A stretch of DNA of 64,000 bases from positions 186,001-250,000 of the forward strand of contig CAVUYQ010000018.1 in assembly GCA_963745765.1 (NCBI GenBank), in the 5' to 3' direction. The notes under the pieces were generated by a model. It was not told the DNA's origin. It saw only the letters and a program-made list of their open reading frames with translations, and ran no database searches. Shown one piece after another: positions 54,800 to 64,000 of the stretch. The DNA comes from Ww85 sp963745765. GTDB lineage: Bacteria > Desulfobacterota > Desulfobulbia > Desulfobulbales > Desulfocapsaceae. Made by a program: the position numbers and the translations under genes. Every line of letters starts with the position of its first letter. Position 1 is the stretch's first letter.

Positions 54800-55952
54800 A
54801 TGAAACGTTTCAGCACCAAACTGATTTTGGCCGCCGTGGCTGTGAATCTGGCAGTCATTCCTGCCGCTCTGGCAGAAACAGTAAAAATCGGGGCGATTCT
54901 CGCCGTAACCGGCCCCGCTTCGTTTCTTGGCGGCCCGGAGGCCCGGACCCTTGAGATGCTGACTGATGAGGTAAATGCAGCAGGCGGCATTAACGGCAAC
55001 AAGATAGAAATGATCATCAAGGATTCGGGAGCCAGTCCGGAGAAGGCTATTTCCTTTGCCAAACAGCTCATTGAAGAAGACAAGGTTGTTGCGGTCATCG
55101 GACCTTCCACCTCCGGTGAAAGCATGAGTGTAAAGAAAATCTTCGAAGATGCGAGGACCCCGCTGGTATCATGCGCCGCAGCAGAGGTGATCGTTAATCC
55201 TGTGGCGAAATATGTCTTTAAAACCCCGCAGAAAGATTCCTATGCCGTCGAGAAGATCTTCCAGACCATGAAGAAGATGGGGATCACCAAGATAGCGGTA
55301 CTCGCCGGGAATACCGGTTTCGGCAAGGGCGGCAAGGAACAGCTGTTGAAAATCGCCCCGAAGCATGGGCATCGAGATTGTTGAAGCCGAGGTTTATGAT
55401 AAAGGTGCCAATGATCTATCCGCGGTGATTGCAAAAATTAAGGCCAACAAGGATGTCCAGGCCGTGGTTAACTGGTCGATTGTTCCTGCCCAGGCAATTG
55501 TTGCTAAGAACATGCGGCAGGCAGGCTGGGATGTTCCCCTGTTCCAGAGCCATGGCTTTGGAAATATCAAGTATGTCGAGGCGGGGGGTGCCGCATCCGA
55601 GGGCATCATATTCCCGGCCGGCCGCCTGCTCGTCGCCAGCGAACTGCCGGCAGATGATCCGCAAAAGGCCTTGTTGTCCAAGTACATTGCCGACTATGAG
55701 GGCAAGTATAAGGAACAAGCATCAACCTTCGGCGGTCATGCCTACGATGCCTTTATTATTCTTAAAGCCGCAATTGAGAAAGGCGGCAATGACAAGGAAA
55801 AAGTTCGTGACGAGATTGAGAAGATCAAAGGTATGCCGGGAACCGGCGGTATTTTCAGCTTTTCCGCCGAGGATCACAACGGCCTTGATATCGACTCCTT
55901 TGAAATGATCACCGTTAAAAACGGCGCGTTTGTCCCTTATAAAATGAAGTAA
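54800..55952 (+). CDS. livK: Branched-chain amino acid ABC transporter, binding protein (one frameshift)
   Basis: About 383 residues with a signal peptide cleaved near PAALAET, then the type-I periplasmic binding fold VKIGAILAVTGPASFLGG. The frame breaks near 55369: CATGGGCATC reads correctly as H-G-I if one G is removed, joining IAPKHG to IEIVEAEVYDKGA. GGAG precedes the ATG at 54800. It heads a livKHMGF set whose position after ior/paaK suggests uptake of amino acids destined for oxidation; the ligand could be aromatic as well as branched-chain. Confidence 0.85.
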
Positions 55953-56073
55953 GGCTGGGATCGAGCAAACCGTTTACTGACACTGTTACATATTTTATGT
56001 GCGTGCGAGGGGCCGGGAATTCCCGGCCCCTCTTCCTGTTTTATCCGCGGCGGCTAAAGACATTCAGGTACCC

Positions 56074-56968
56074 ATGACTCTGGAGCTGTTTATACAATAT
56101 CTTTTTGCCGGAATCACCTATGGCTCAATCTATGCGATTGTGGCCATCGGTTTCAATATCATCTACAACACCACCGGCATCATCAATTTTGCCCAGGGTG
56201 AGTTCGTCATGCTCGGAGGGATGATCTCCATCTCCCTGATGGGACTGCTGCCGCTGCCGCTGGCCATTGCATGCAGCCGTGGTCATAACCATGATGTTCG
56301 GGTGCCCTGATGGAAATCTTTTTTATCCGCTGGCTGGAAAATCCCGGGTGTCTTGCGGATGATCATCATCACCATCGGTCTTTCCATCCTGACGCGTGAA
56401 GGGGCGCTGCATATCTGGGGAGAATCCATCCGCTCACTTCCCTATTTTGTCGGCAATGAGATTACCACGGTGGCTATTCTCGGGGCGAGGATCTCGCCGC
56501 AGGTGCTCTGGGTGATCGGGGGCTGCGCGCTGATGGTCTTTTTCTTGTCGATTTTCTTCAAGACGACCTCGGTCGGTCGGGAGATGCGGGCCTGTGCGGC
56601 AAATCGCCGGGCCGCCATTCTCTGCGGTATCAACACACGCAACATGGTGACATTTTCCTTCATGCTCAGCGCTGGAATTGGTGCCCTGGCCGGCAGTGTC
56701 ATGTCGCCGATCACCTCGACTGCCGTATGATATCGGCACCGGGCTGGCCATAAAGGGATTTACCGTGGCAATTCTTGGCGGGCTGGGCAATTCCCTGGCA
56801 GCGGTTGGTGCGGGGCTTCTGCTTGGGATACTGGAGGCCTTTTCGATTTCGGTTGTGCCTCTTGCCTTTCAGGATGCCATTTCCATCTCGATTTTGCTGA
56901 TTATTCTTTTTGTTCGGCCGCACGGTCTTTTCGGTTCCAAGGAAGCTGCAGGACTGAAGGAGTTCTGA
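56074..56968 (+). CDS. livH: Branched-chain amino acid ABC permease LivH (four frameshifts)
   Basis: Frame segments in order give a normal permease of about 297 residues: MTLELFIQYLFAGITYGSIY, MEIFFIRWLENPG, RMIIITIGLSILTREGALHI and YDIGTGLAIKGFTVAILGGL. The breaks near 56271, 56306, 56349 and 56727 are all repaired by removing a single base (T, G, G, G). Conservation is high throughout, so the gene is most likely intact and the window sequence is at fault. Confidence 0.8.
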
Positions 56969-56969
56969 G

Positions 56970-58057
56970 ATGAAGAATCTGCTTTCCCTGCTGCCTCTTG
57001 TCGGTCTTGTTGTCATGGTGCAATTGCTTGACTGAGTGGACGGATACGAAATATTATCTGACTCAGCTCACCATGTCGGCCTATTATTCGTTACTTGTCA
57101 TCGGTCTCTGTGTGCTGATGGGGTATGCAGGCCAGATATCGCTTGGTCATGCCGGTTTTTTCGCCATTGGCGGTTACTGTCTCCGCCAGCCTGACTACCC
57201 ATAACCTTGTTGCATTTAAAGAAACCGCCTTGATAAAGATGCTTGACGGCATGAAGGTCCTGGTGAGCAAAGAGGATATTTACGGCGACAGCCTGCTGGT
57301 GTTTGATCCATGGGTTGCCTGTATAGCCGCGGTGCTGGCGGCTGCTCTTATTGCCTGGATAATCGGCATCCCGGTCCTGAAGCTCAAAGGGCACTATCTG
57401 GCCATGGCGACATTGGGTTTTGGCATCATCATCTACCGTATCGTCCTGGCCAGTGAATATTTTCGGCGGAGGCCGACGGTATTTCGGAGGTTCCGCCTTT
57501 CCGCCTGATGCCGGGTCTTGAGGTAAGCGGTGAATTCAGCGCCAGGGCGGAAAATTATTATATCGCCTGGGGCTTATTGATCATCGGCATGATTCTCCTC
57601 AGGAATTTGATTAACAGCTAGGGCCGGCAGGGCTTTGCGCTCGATTCATGCCTCGGAGGAGGCTGCCGGGGCTATGGGCGTGAATATCGCCCGCTGCAAA
57701 TTGCGGTATTCATTCTCTCGGCCGTGTTTGCCGCTGTCGCCGGCGTGTTCCTAACCCACTATAACGGCGGTATCGGCCCGTCTGAAGGCCGGTGTCATGA
57801 AATCCGTGCGCTACGTGGCAATTGTTGCCGTGGGCGGTATGGCCCATCTCTGGGGTGCCCTGACTATGGGCGTACTGCTGAATTTCCTGTCGCTTCGCGG
57901 GGTGTTTGGATCCTATGATGATGCCGTATTCGGTTTGATATTGATCATCATTATGCTCTTTGCTCCGAACGGTATTTTAAGCATGAACTGGAAGGGTTTC
58001 TTCGCAAAGATGTCAGGACGCGCAGGCAAGATCAAGAGTGCCGGGAGGAAGGACTGA
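56970..58057 (+). CDS. livM: Branched-chain amino acid ABC permease LivM (at least seven frameshifts)
   Basis: Conserved LivM segments occur in shifting frames: MSAYYSLLVIGLCVLMGYAG, GQISLGHAGFFAIGGY, VSASLTTHNLVAF, PVLKLKGHYLAMATLGFGII, AMGVNIARCK, AVFILSAVFAAVAGVFLTHY and MKSVRYVAIVAVGG. Breaks fall near 57031, 57178, 57461, 57474, 57620, 57702 and 57790. Nearly all are repaired by removing one base. It ends in ATGA overlap with livG. Confidence 0.78.
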
Positions 58058-58812
58058 TGGCTCTTCTGGAAGTCTCCGGGCTGCATAAAAAATTCGGTGG
58101 ACTACAGGCCGTAAACGATGTCTCGTTTTCGGTGAAAAAAGGCAGCATCAAGGCGATTATCGGCCCCAATGGGGCCGGGAAAACCACCCTCTTTAACCTG
58201 ATTGCCGGCACGGTTGCTGCAACGTCGGGGGCAGTCACCTTCCGGGATAAAGCCATCCTTGGGAAAAAACCGCATCAGGTCGCGGCCCTGGGTGTAGCCA
58301 GGACCTTTCAAAATATTAAACTCTTCCACGATATGAGTGTATTGGAAAATGTCATGGTCGGACGGCATATCCGAAGCAGCGGTGGTTTTCTCGCCTCGAT
58401 GCTGCATATGCCGTGGACCTTGCGCGAGGAAGCAGATATTCGTCAGAAATCATTTGAACTTCTTGAACTACTCGATATCGCGGAATTTGCCGATACAGAA
58501 GCAACCAGTCTGGCCTTTGGCCAACAGCGGGCCGTCGAACTCGCCCGGGCACTGGCCATTGAGCCCACCATTCTCTTGCTCGACGAGCCGGCAGCGGGAC
58601 TTAATATCTATGAGACCGCAGAGGTTGGCAGGCTGATCGGCAGGATACGCGACTTTGGCATTACCATTTTACTGGTCGAACATGACATGTCGCTGGTAAT
58701 GGATATTTCCGATGAAATTGTGGTGTTGTGCTTCGGACAGAAAATTGCCGAGGACCTGCCCGAGGCAATTCAGAAAAATGAGGAAGTAATCAAGGTCTAC
58801 CTTGGTGAGTAG
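58057..58812 (+). CDS. livG: Branched-chain amino acid ABC transporter ATPase LivG
   Basis: A protein of 251 residues: Walker A GPNGAGKTTLFNLIAGT, the LivG-type ARTFQNIKLFHDMSVLENVMVGRH Q-loop region, signature SLAFGQQRAVELARAL and Walker B ILLLDEPAAGLN. No frameshift is visible, in contrast to the genes on both sides. It overlaps livM by 1 nt. Confidence 0.95.
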   Translation: MALLEVSGLHKKFGGLQAVNDVSFSVKKGSIKAIIGPNGAGKTTLFNLIAGTVAATSGAVTFRDKAILGKKPHQVAALGVARTFQNIKLFHDMSVLENVMVGRHIRSSGGFLASMLHMPWTLREEADIRQKSFELLELLDIAEFADTEATSLAFGQQRAVELARALAIEPTILLLDEPAAGLNIYETAEVGRLIGRIRDFGITILLVEHDMSLVMDISDEIVVLCFGQKIAEDLPEAIQKNEEVIKVYLGE

Positions 58813-58826
58813 CGCGAAAGGATATC

Positions 58827-59550
58827 ATGCTGAAAATACGTAATCTGGAAGCGGGCTATGGCAAGCTCAAGGTCCTGAAACAAATCTCAATGCATGTCAG
58901 CGAGGGTGAGATAGTCAGCATCATTGGCGCCAACGGTGCCGGTAAGACAACCCTGCTTTCTGCCATATCAGGTCTTATCAGGCGAAGCTCGGGAGACATC
59001 CTCTTTCAGGACCGGGATATCAGCACATTGCCGCCCCATAAGATACCTGCGCTTGGTTGTGTAATGGTGCCTGAAGGCCGGCAGGTTTTTGCCCCGCTGT
59101 CGGTTGAGGAAAACCTGATACTTGGCGGGCACGTCCTGAAAGAGGCGGGCAGGGATGTTCTTGCTGAACAACTCTCTCATCAGTATGAATTGTTTCCAAT
59201 CCTGAAGAACCGGAGAGATCAATACGCCGGAACCCTTTCAGGGGGAGAGCAGCAAATGTTGGCAATGGGGCGCGCTCTGATGTCAACACCCTCTCTGATG
59301 ATGATGGATGAACCCTCCACCGGCCTGGCTCCTTTAATTGTAAAGGATATATTTAAAGTGATTGTCAGGTTGCGGGAAGAAGGCAAGACCGTGCTGCTGG
59401 TAGAACAGAACGCCAAGGCCGCGCTCGGTATTGCTGACCGGGGGTATGTTCTTGAAACCGGCAAGGTTATCCTTCAGGGAGCGGCGCGAGGATCTTTTGA
59501 CTAACCGGGATGTGCAGCGTGCGTATCTCGGTCGTGACAAGATTGAATAA
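58827..59550 (+). CDS. livF: Branched-chain amino acid ABC transporter ATPase LivF (C-terminal frameshift)
   Basis: Walker A GANGAGKTTLLSAISGL, Q-loop VPEGRQVFAPLSVEENL, signature TLSGGEQQMLAMGRAL and Walker B LMMMDEPSTGL. The frame stops early at 59504, but removing one G near 59490 restores the usual ending DLLTNRDVQRAYLGRDKIE up to the stop at 59550, giving about 240 residues. It lies 14 nt after livG. Confidence 0.9.
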
Positions 59551-59632
59551 GGTTTGTCTTTCTCGGGTACTATGAATAACCTCATTATTCAAGGTATCCT
59601 CCAATGATGATCTGAAAACAAGGATGGGCCCT

Positions 59633-60932
59633 ATGTTCTGGGAGAAAGAAAAAGAATGTATGTCACGGGAAGATCTGGAGCAACTGCAACTTGAGCGACT
59701 CCAGTCAACGCTCTATCGGGTAGGTACGCATGTACCGTTTTACCGGAATAAATTTTCTGAAATGAAGCTCGATTATGAGTCCTTTGGCTCTCTTGCGGAC
59801 CTGAGACAGCTGCCGTTCACCAGCAAAGCAGGATCTGCGCGAAAATTATCCGTATGGTCTGTTTGCCGTGCCGCTGAGAGATGTGGTGAGAATCCACTCT
59901 TCATCCGGAACAACCGGCATGGCGACCGTCGTCGGCTATACCAGGAACGATATCAAAACCTGGTCAAATCTTGTTGCCCGCATTCTTACGGCGGCCGGGG
60001 TTGGAGCCGATGATGTTATCCAGATTGCTTTCGGCTACGGCCTGTTCACCGGCGGATTTGGTCTGCATTACGGCGCTGAAATGCTCGGTGCCTCAGTTAT
60101 TCCGATTTCATCGGGCAACACGCGGCGCCAGATTCAGATCATGCAGGATTTCAAAACTACAGCACTGGTCTGTACCCCTTCCTATGCCCTGAAGATAGCT
60201 GATGTGATGATGGATGTGGGTATTAATCCGAGTGGTTTGTCGCTGAAATACGGCCTGTTTGGTGCCGAGCCCTGGTCGGAGAGTATGCGGCGGGAGATTA
60301 ATGACCGGCTTGGTATCGTGGCAACGGACAATTATGGCCTGTCAGAGGTCATGGGGCCGGGCGTTGCCGGTGAATGCCTGGAATGCAATGGGCTGCATGT
60401 GAATGAAGATCATTTCCTCATAGAAATTCTAGATCCCGAGACGCTCCAGCCTGTTGAACCTGGCGAAATTGGCGAGATGGTGATTACCACCTTGACCAAG
60501 GAGGCATTTCCGGTGATTCGCTATCGAACCCGGGACCTCACACGACTGCTTGCCGAGCCCTGTCCGTGCGGCAGGACCTTTCATCGCATCGAGCGGATAA
60601 CCGGCAGAACCGATGACATGCTGATCATCAAGGGCGTCAATGTTTTTCCGACCCAGATCGAATCGATTCTCTTTGAAATCGAGGGAATCCAGCCGCATTA
60701 CAACCTTATTGTGGAGCGCGAGCAGAATGAAGATAAAGTCACCGTGATGGTGGAAGTCGTCGAGTCGATCTTTTTTGACGAGATGAAGAAACAGCGCACT
60801 ATGGTCGATATGATCAAGAAACGTCTGGTTGCAGACCTGGGAGTCAGTGTGTCGGTGAAGCTGGTCGAAGAGCGGAGTCTTGAGCGTTTCAACGGCAAGG
60901 GAAGTCGAGTAATTGATAAAAGAGCGTTATAA
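59633..60932 (+). CDS. paaK: Phenylacetate-CoA ligase, second copy (one frameshift)
   Basis: About 432 residues. It has the same architecture as the copy at 52928: SSSGTTGMATVVGYTRNDI, NYGLSEVMGPGVAGECLE and GRTDDMLIIKGVNVFPTQIE. The break near 59827 is repaired by removing one G (FTSKQDLRENYPYGLF). AAGGA before ATG 59633 supports that start. The two ligases are clearly paralogous but differ at many positions, so they may prefer different aryl- or acyl-acids. Confidence 0.88.
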
Positions 60933-60962
60933 AAAAAAGTACAGGCAGGAAACAGGAATATT

Positions 60963-61668
60963 ATGCGCAGTAACAACAGAGCGGCAGATTGTCTGAGACC
61001 ATATAGCTATTGAACGGGGTATTCAACCGCAGGCCTATGCCTCGTTGCTGATTAAAACCGGTAACACCCAGGTTATCTGCGGAGTCAGCATGGAGAAAAA
61101 AGTTCCCCCGTTCCTGGAAGGGAGTGGAAAAGGCTGGATAACCGCAGAATACGGGATGCTGCCCTGTGCCACCTCCTCGCGCTATCGTCGGGAAACGAAC
61201 GGCAGTTCAGGGCGGAGCATGGAAATTCAGCGGCTCATCGGCAGGAGCCTGCGCATGATGATTGATCTCAGATCCATTGAGCATTTTACCCTCCGTGTTG
61301 ATTGCGATGTGCTTAACGCTGACGGGGGCACCCGCACGGCTGCCATCACCGGAGCCGCCCTGGCCGTTAGGGATGCACTCCTCAGGATGTGTGATGACGG
61401 GTTGCTCGGGAAGCCCCCCGCTATCCTTCCGGTAGCCGCTGTTTCCGCAGGCATTGTCGATGGTGTGGTCGTGCTGGATCTGGACTACGCGGAAGACTCC
61501 GGTGCTGATGCCGATGGTAATTTTGTGATGGCTGGAAACGGCAGTTGGATCGAGATTCAGACGACGGCGGAAAGTCAGCCGATAGGTGATGATCAATTTC
61601 GTATCATGCAGGAATATGCCCGGGCAGGTATTAACGAGCTGCTTGGATTATGGCAATCGGATAGTTGA
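60963..61668 (+). CDS. rph: Ribonuclease PH (one frameshift)
   Basis: A phosphorolytic 3'-exoribonuclease for tRNA 3' trimming. About 235 residues: MRSNNRAADCLRP, then after removal of one T near 60997, IAIERGIQPQAYASLLIKTG; GNTQVICGVSMEKKVPPFL, GWITAEYGMLP, MEIQRLIGRSLR and DCDVLNADGGTRTAAITGAA. All family motifs are kept, so the frameshift is probably an error. Confidence 0.9.
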
Positions 61669-61704
61669 AAGGAGCGTGGCAACTATTCAAGATACCTTTA
61701 TCAG

Positions 61705-62484
61705 ATGATACGCGGGACCCGTGAATGGGCGGTGGCGGAAATCAACTGCTGCATCGGATGTCCTCATGGATGTCTGTACTGTTATGGCCGTACTTCGGCC
61801 CTGAACAGGGGACTCATCCATTCCTCCGAAGAGTGGTCGCACAGCCGTATCATTACCGCCGAGGTTGAAAAAAAACATCCTCTTTACCCGGGACAGGTCA
61901 TGTTTCCGGCTGCCCATGATATTACCGCGGAGAATATCGAGGCGGCGATCGCTGTTGTCGACAATCTCCTCGTATCGGGTAACCGGGTTCTCATTGTTTC
62001 AAAACCGTCGCCGGAGTGCATAATTCGGTTGTGTGATAGATTTCATCAAAAGCGTGAGCAGATACTCTTTCGCTTTACGATCACCGCCCGCAGTAAGGAC
62101 ATCCTGTTATTCTGGGAACCGGGAGCGCCGACTTACCGGCAGCGACTGCAGGCGCTTTCCCTGGCCCACAGCCGGGGATTCGCTACCTCGGTGAGCGTAG
62201 AGCCGATGCTTGAGATAGGCGATGTTGCGGCACTGGTGGCCGAACTTGATCCGCTGGTGACCCACTCCATCTGGCTCGGCAAGATGAACCGTATTGGAGC
62301 ACGGGTCGCCGTTGTTTCTGACCGTGTGGCCGAGGAAGTTGCCCGCATTGAGCGGGAACAGAGTGATGGTGAAATCAGGAAACTGTATGGCTTGCTGCGG
62401 CGCCATCCATTGATACGCTGGAAGGAATCTATCAAAGAGGTTGTCGGGCTGCCGCTGGCAGACCAGGCGGGACTTGACCGGTGA
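61705..62484 (+). CDS. Radical-SAM protein, SPL/COG1533-like
   Basis: A protein of 259 residues. The iron-sulfur motif is GCPHGCLYCYGRTSA near residue 18. An N-terminal MIRGTREWAVAEIN and a later SVSVEPMLEI recall the spore-photoproduct-lyase-like radical-SAM family. The reaction is unknown. It follows rph by 36 nt and precedes a flavin-binding protein. Confidence 0.75.
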   Translation: MIRGTREWAVAEINCCIGCPHGCLYCYGRTSALNRGLIHSSEEWSHSRIITAEVEKKHPLYPGQVMFPAAHDITAENIEAAIAVVDNLLVSGNRVLIVSKPSPECIIRLCDRFHQKREQILFRFTITARSKDILLFWEPGAPTYRQRLQALSLAHSRGFATSVSVEPMLEIGDVAALVAELDPLVTHSIWLGKMNRIGARVAVVSDRVAEEVARIEREQSDGEIRKLYGLLRRHPLIRWKESIKEVVGLPLADQAGLDR

Positions 62485-62502
62485 GAGCATGGAGAGCTTG
62501 AA

Positions 62503-63103
62503 ATGAAACGGAAACAATGTGAAATCAGTGATAGGAAGGTGATTGACTCACTGTTGGGCCGGTGCAGGATCGGCAGGATGGCAACGATCGGGGTTGACGG
62601 ATATCCCTATATAACGCCGCTGAACTATGTCTATCTTGAAGGTGCCGTATATTTTCATTGTGCCCGGACGGGTGAGAAACTTGATAATATAGCGCACGAT
62701 TCCCGGGTCTGTTTTGAGGTGGATATTCCTCTTGCCTATCTCGATCTTGACTATTATGGTGATATTCCCGAAGCCTGCCTGGTGCATCAATTTTATCATT
62801 GTGTCATAATCAGGGGAAAGGCGGAGATTGTTTCCGATATCGATGAGAAAATCAGGGCGCTTAACGGGCTTGTTGCCAGTCATGAGTCCCCGGGCCGTGA
62901 ATTTTGCCGCGATCACCGCTGAAACACCTGCGGTGTCTCTCTGTACGGTTGTGGCAATACGCATGGAAACGATCAGCGCCAAGAGTGATCTGGCGCAGAA
63001 TAAGGATCTGCAGACAAAAGAAAAATTAAGTAGTTATTTGAAAAAGCGTGATTTGCCGGGTGATAACGAAGCGGCCCGGCTGATCGGGGGGCAGGGTAAG
63101 TGA
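62503..63103 (+). CDS. PNPOx-like FMN-binding protein (one frameshift)
   Basis: About 199 residues. The start GRCRIGRMATIGVDGYPYIT, YFHCARTGEKLDNI and a middle IIRGKAEIVSDIDEK fit the nitroimidazole-resistance/pyridoxamine-oxidase-like split-barrel family. The frame breaks near 62902, where TTTT should be TTT; the continuation AAITAETPAVSLCTVVAIRM ends at 63103. Substrate unknown. Its stop overlaps a possible upstream glyA start. Confidence 0.8.
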
Positions 63104-63150
63104 TGAGCGCGACAACGCCCGATTTTGAAGAGAATGTAAGGGGGATGGTG

Positions 63151-64000
63151 ATGAATGATATCAGGCAGTCAGACCCTGAAATATATGATCTGATCAGGCA
63201 GGAAGAGCAGCGACAGTGCGAAAAAATCCGTCTGATTGCCTCTGAAAACTATGTTTCATCGGCAGTGCTGCAGGCTACCGGTTCGATCCTGACCAACAAG
63301 TACTCCGAAGGGTATGCCGGCAGGCGATACTACGAGGGACAGCAGATCATCGACCAGGTTGAACGCATTGCCATTGAGCGGGCCAAGGACCTTTTCGATG
63401 CAGAGCATGTCAACGTGCAGCCCTACTCCGGCTCGCCGGCCAATATTGCCGTTTATCTCGCTTTTCTGAATCCCGGCGACACCATCCTGGGAATGGCATT
63501 GCCCCATGGCGGACATCTCACCCACGGGGCCAGGGTCAGTATATCCGGCAAGTATTTCAAGGCGGAATCCTATGCACTCAGTCGTGAGACCGGTCTGCTC
63601 GATTACAATGAAATCAGGCATAAAGCCCGCGCCTGCAAACCGAAGATACTCATAGCCGGCCACTCGGCCTATCCGCGTTTTATAGACTTTGAACTGTTCC
63701 GGGACATTGCCGACGAGGTCGGGGCCTTGCTGATGGTTGATATGGCCCATTTTGCCGGGCTGGTTGCCGGAGGAGCACACCCTTCGCCGTTGCCCTGGGC
63801 GGACGTGGTGACAACGACAACGCACAAGTCCCTGCGCGGGCCACGCGGCGCGGTAATCATGTGCAGGCAGCAGTTTGCCGCGGCTATTGACAAGGCTGTT
63901 TTCCCTGGCCTGCAGGGTGGACCGCACAACAATACGACGGCGGCAATGGCTGTTGCCTTCAGGGAGGCTGCGACCCCGGAATTCAAAGAGTACGCCTTCC
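63151..64000 (+). CDS. glyA: Serine hydroxymethyltransferase, 5' part (cut by window edge)
   Basis: A PLP enzyme interconverting serine and glycine with tetrahydrofolate. The start at ATG 63151 is supported by AAGGGGG upstream; ATG 63103 is an alternative in frame. Family motifs: RLIASENYVSSAVLQATGS, NKYSEGYAGRRYYEGQQ, NVQPYSGSPANIAVYLA and the PLP lysine in TTTTHKSLRGPRG. The frame is open at the window end. It would supply serine from glycine, or glycine and C1 units, in this metabolism. Confidence 0.95.
   Translation, partial: MNDIRQSDPEIYDLIRQEEQRQCEKIRLIASENYVSSAVLQATGSILTNKYSEGYAGRRYYEGQQIIDQVERIAIERAKDLFDAEHVNVQPYSGSPANIAVYLAFLNPGDTILGMALPHGGHLTHGARVSISGKYFKAESYALSRETGLLDYNEIRHKARACKPKILIAGHSAYPRFIDFELFRDIADEVGALLMVDMAHFAGLVAGGAHPSPLPWADVVTTTTHKSLRGPRGAVIMCRQQFAAAIDKAVFPGLQGGPHNNTTAAMAVAFREAATPEFKEYAF

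Noticed and set aside
63256..63927. Open frame of 223 codons on the minus strand
   Set aside because: Antisense to glyA, whose motifs are intact across the same bases.

Overview
The window reads as a chromosomal segment of a mid-GC, anaerobic, sulfur-cycling Desulfobacterota (a Desulfobulbales-like sulfate reducer or sulfur disproportionator is the best guess). The guess rests on gene content, not on any marker phylogeny: indolepyruvate ferredoxin oxidoreductase next to phenylacetate-CoA ligases and a liv transporter, a multiheme cytochrome / TAT ferredoxin / NrfD membrane module, direct sulfhydrylation for both Cys and Met, rubredoxin, and many two-component, sigma-54 and RsbU-type regulators.

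Layout. 1-6.2 kb: an AEC transporter end, then a minus-strand Met/Cys operon (TPR protein, metY, metX, metW, cysE, cysK). 6.5-13.4 kb: glycogen phosphorylase, a membrane glycosyltransferase, a broken mtfA, an exported phosphatidylserine-decarboxylase-like protein and an FMN-binding protein. 14.1-21.8 kb: a co-directional cluster of a periplasmic tandem rhodanese, an NMT1-type binding protein, an RsbU-like phosphatase with an extracytoplasmic sensor, an ABC exporter whose ATPase carries a large repeat-bearing insertion, an RsbW-like kinase and a STAS protein. 22-26.7 kb: tRNA-Cys, rnc, a broken radical-SAM gene, an ABC-F ATPase and a rubredoxin-DUF2231 fusion. 27-38 kb: a second PP2C regulator, an aromatic/aspartate aminotransferase, three aldo/keto reductases, a HAD phosphatase, two tiny membrane proteins and an exported sulfatase.

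38-50 kb is the second accessory block. A minus-strand operon carries a transposase-derived zinc-ribbon protein overlapping ftsH, followed by a five-heme cytochrome, a TAT-exported FeS protein and an NrfD-type membrane protein. In front of it lie a plausible sigma-54 promoter and a perfect 36-nt palindrome. Directly upstream is an operon encoding a histidine kinase, a membrane PAS protein and a sigma-54 response regulator; the palindrome half-site recurs at the start of that operon. This suggests a self-contained envelope or redox stress circuit.

50-64 kb: iorA-iorB-paaK-ACT-livKHMGF-paaK2 forms an aromatic/branched amino-acid uptake and oxidation unit. It is followed by rph, a radical-SAM protein, an FMN-binding protein and glyA running off the end.

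A strong caveat concerns the sequence itself. At least 13 genes carry frameshifts, and most are repaired by removing one base; they cluster in mtfA, the radical-SAM gene, livH and livM. Insertion-type sequencing or assembly error is the likeliest cause, so most genes marked broken here are probably intact in the organism.
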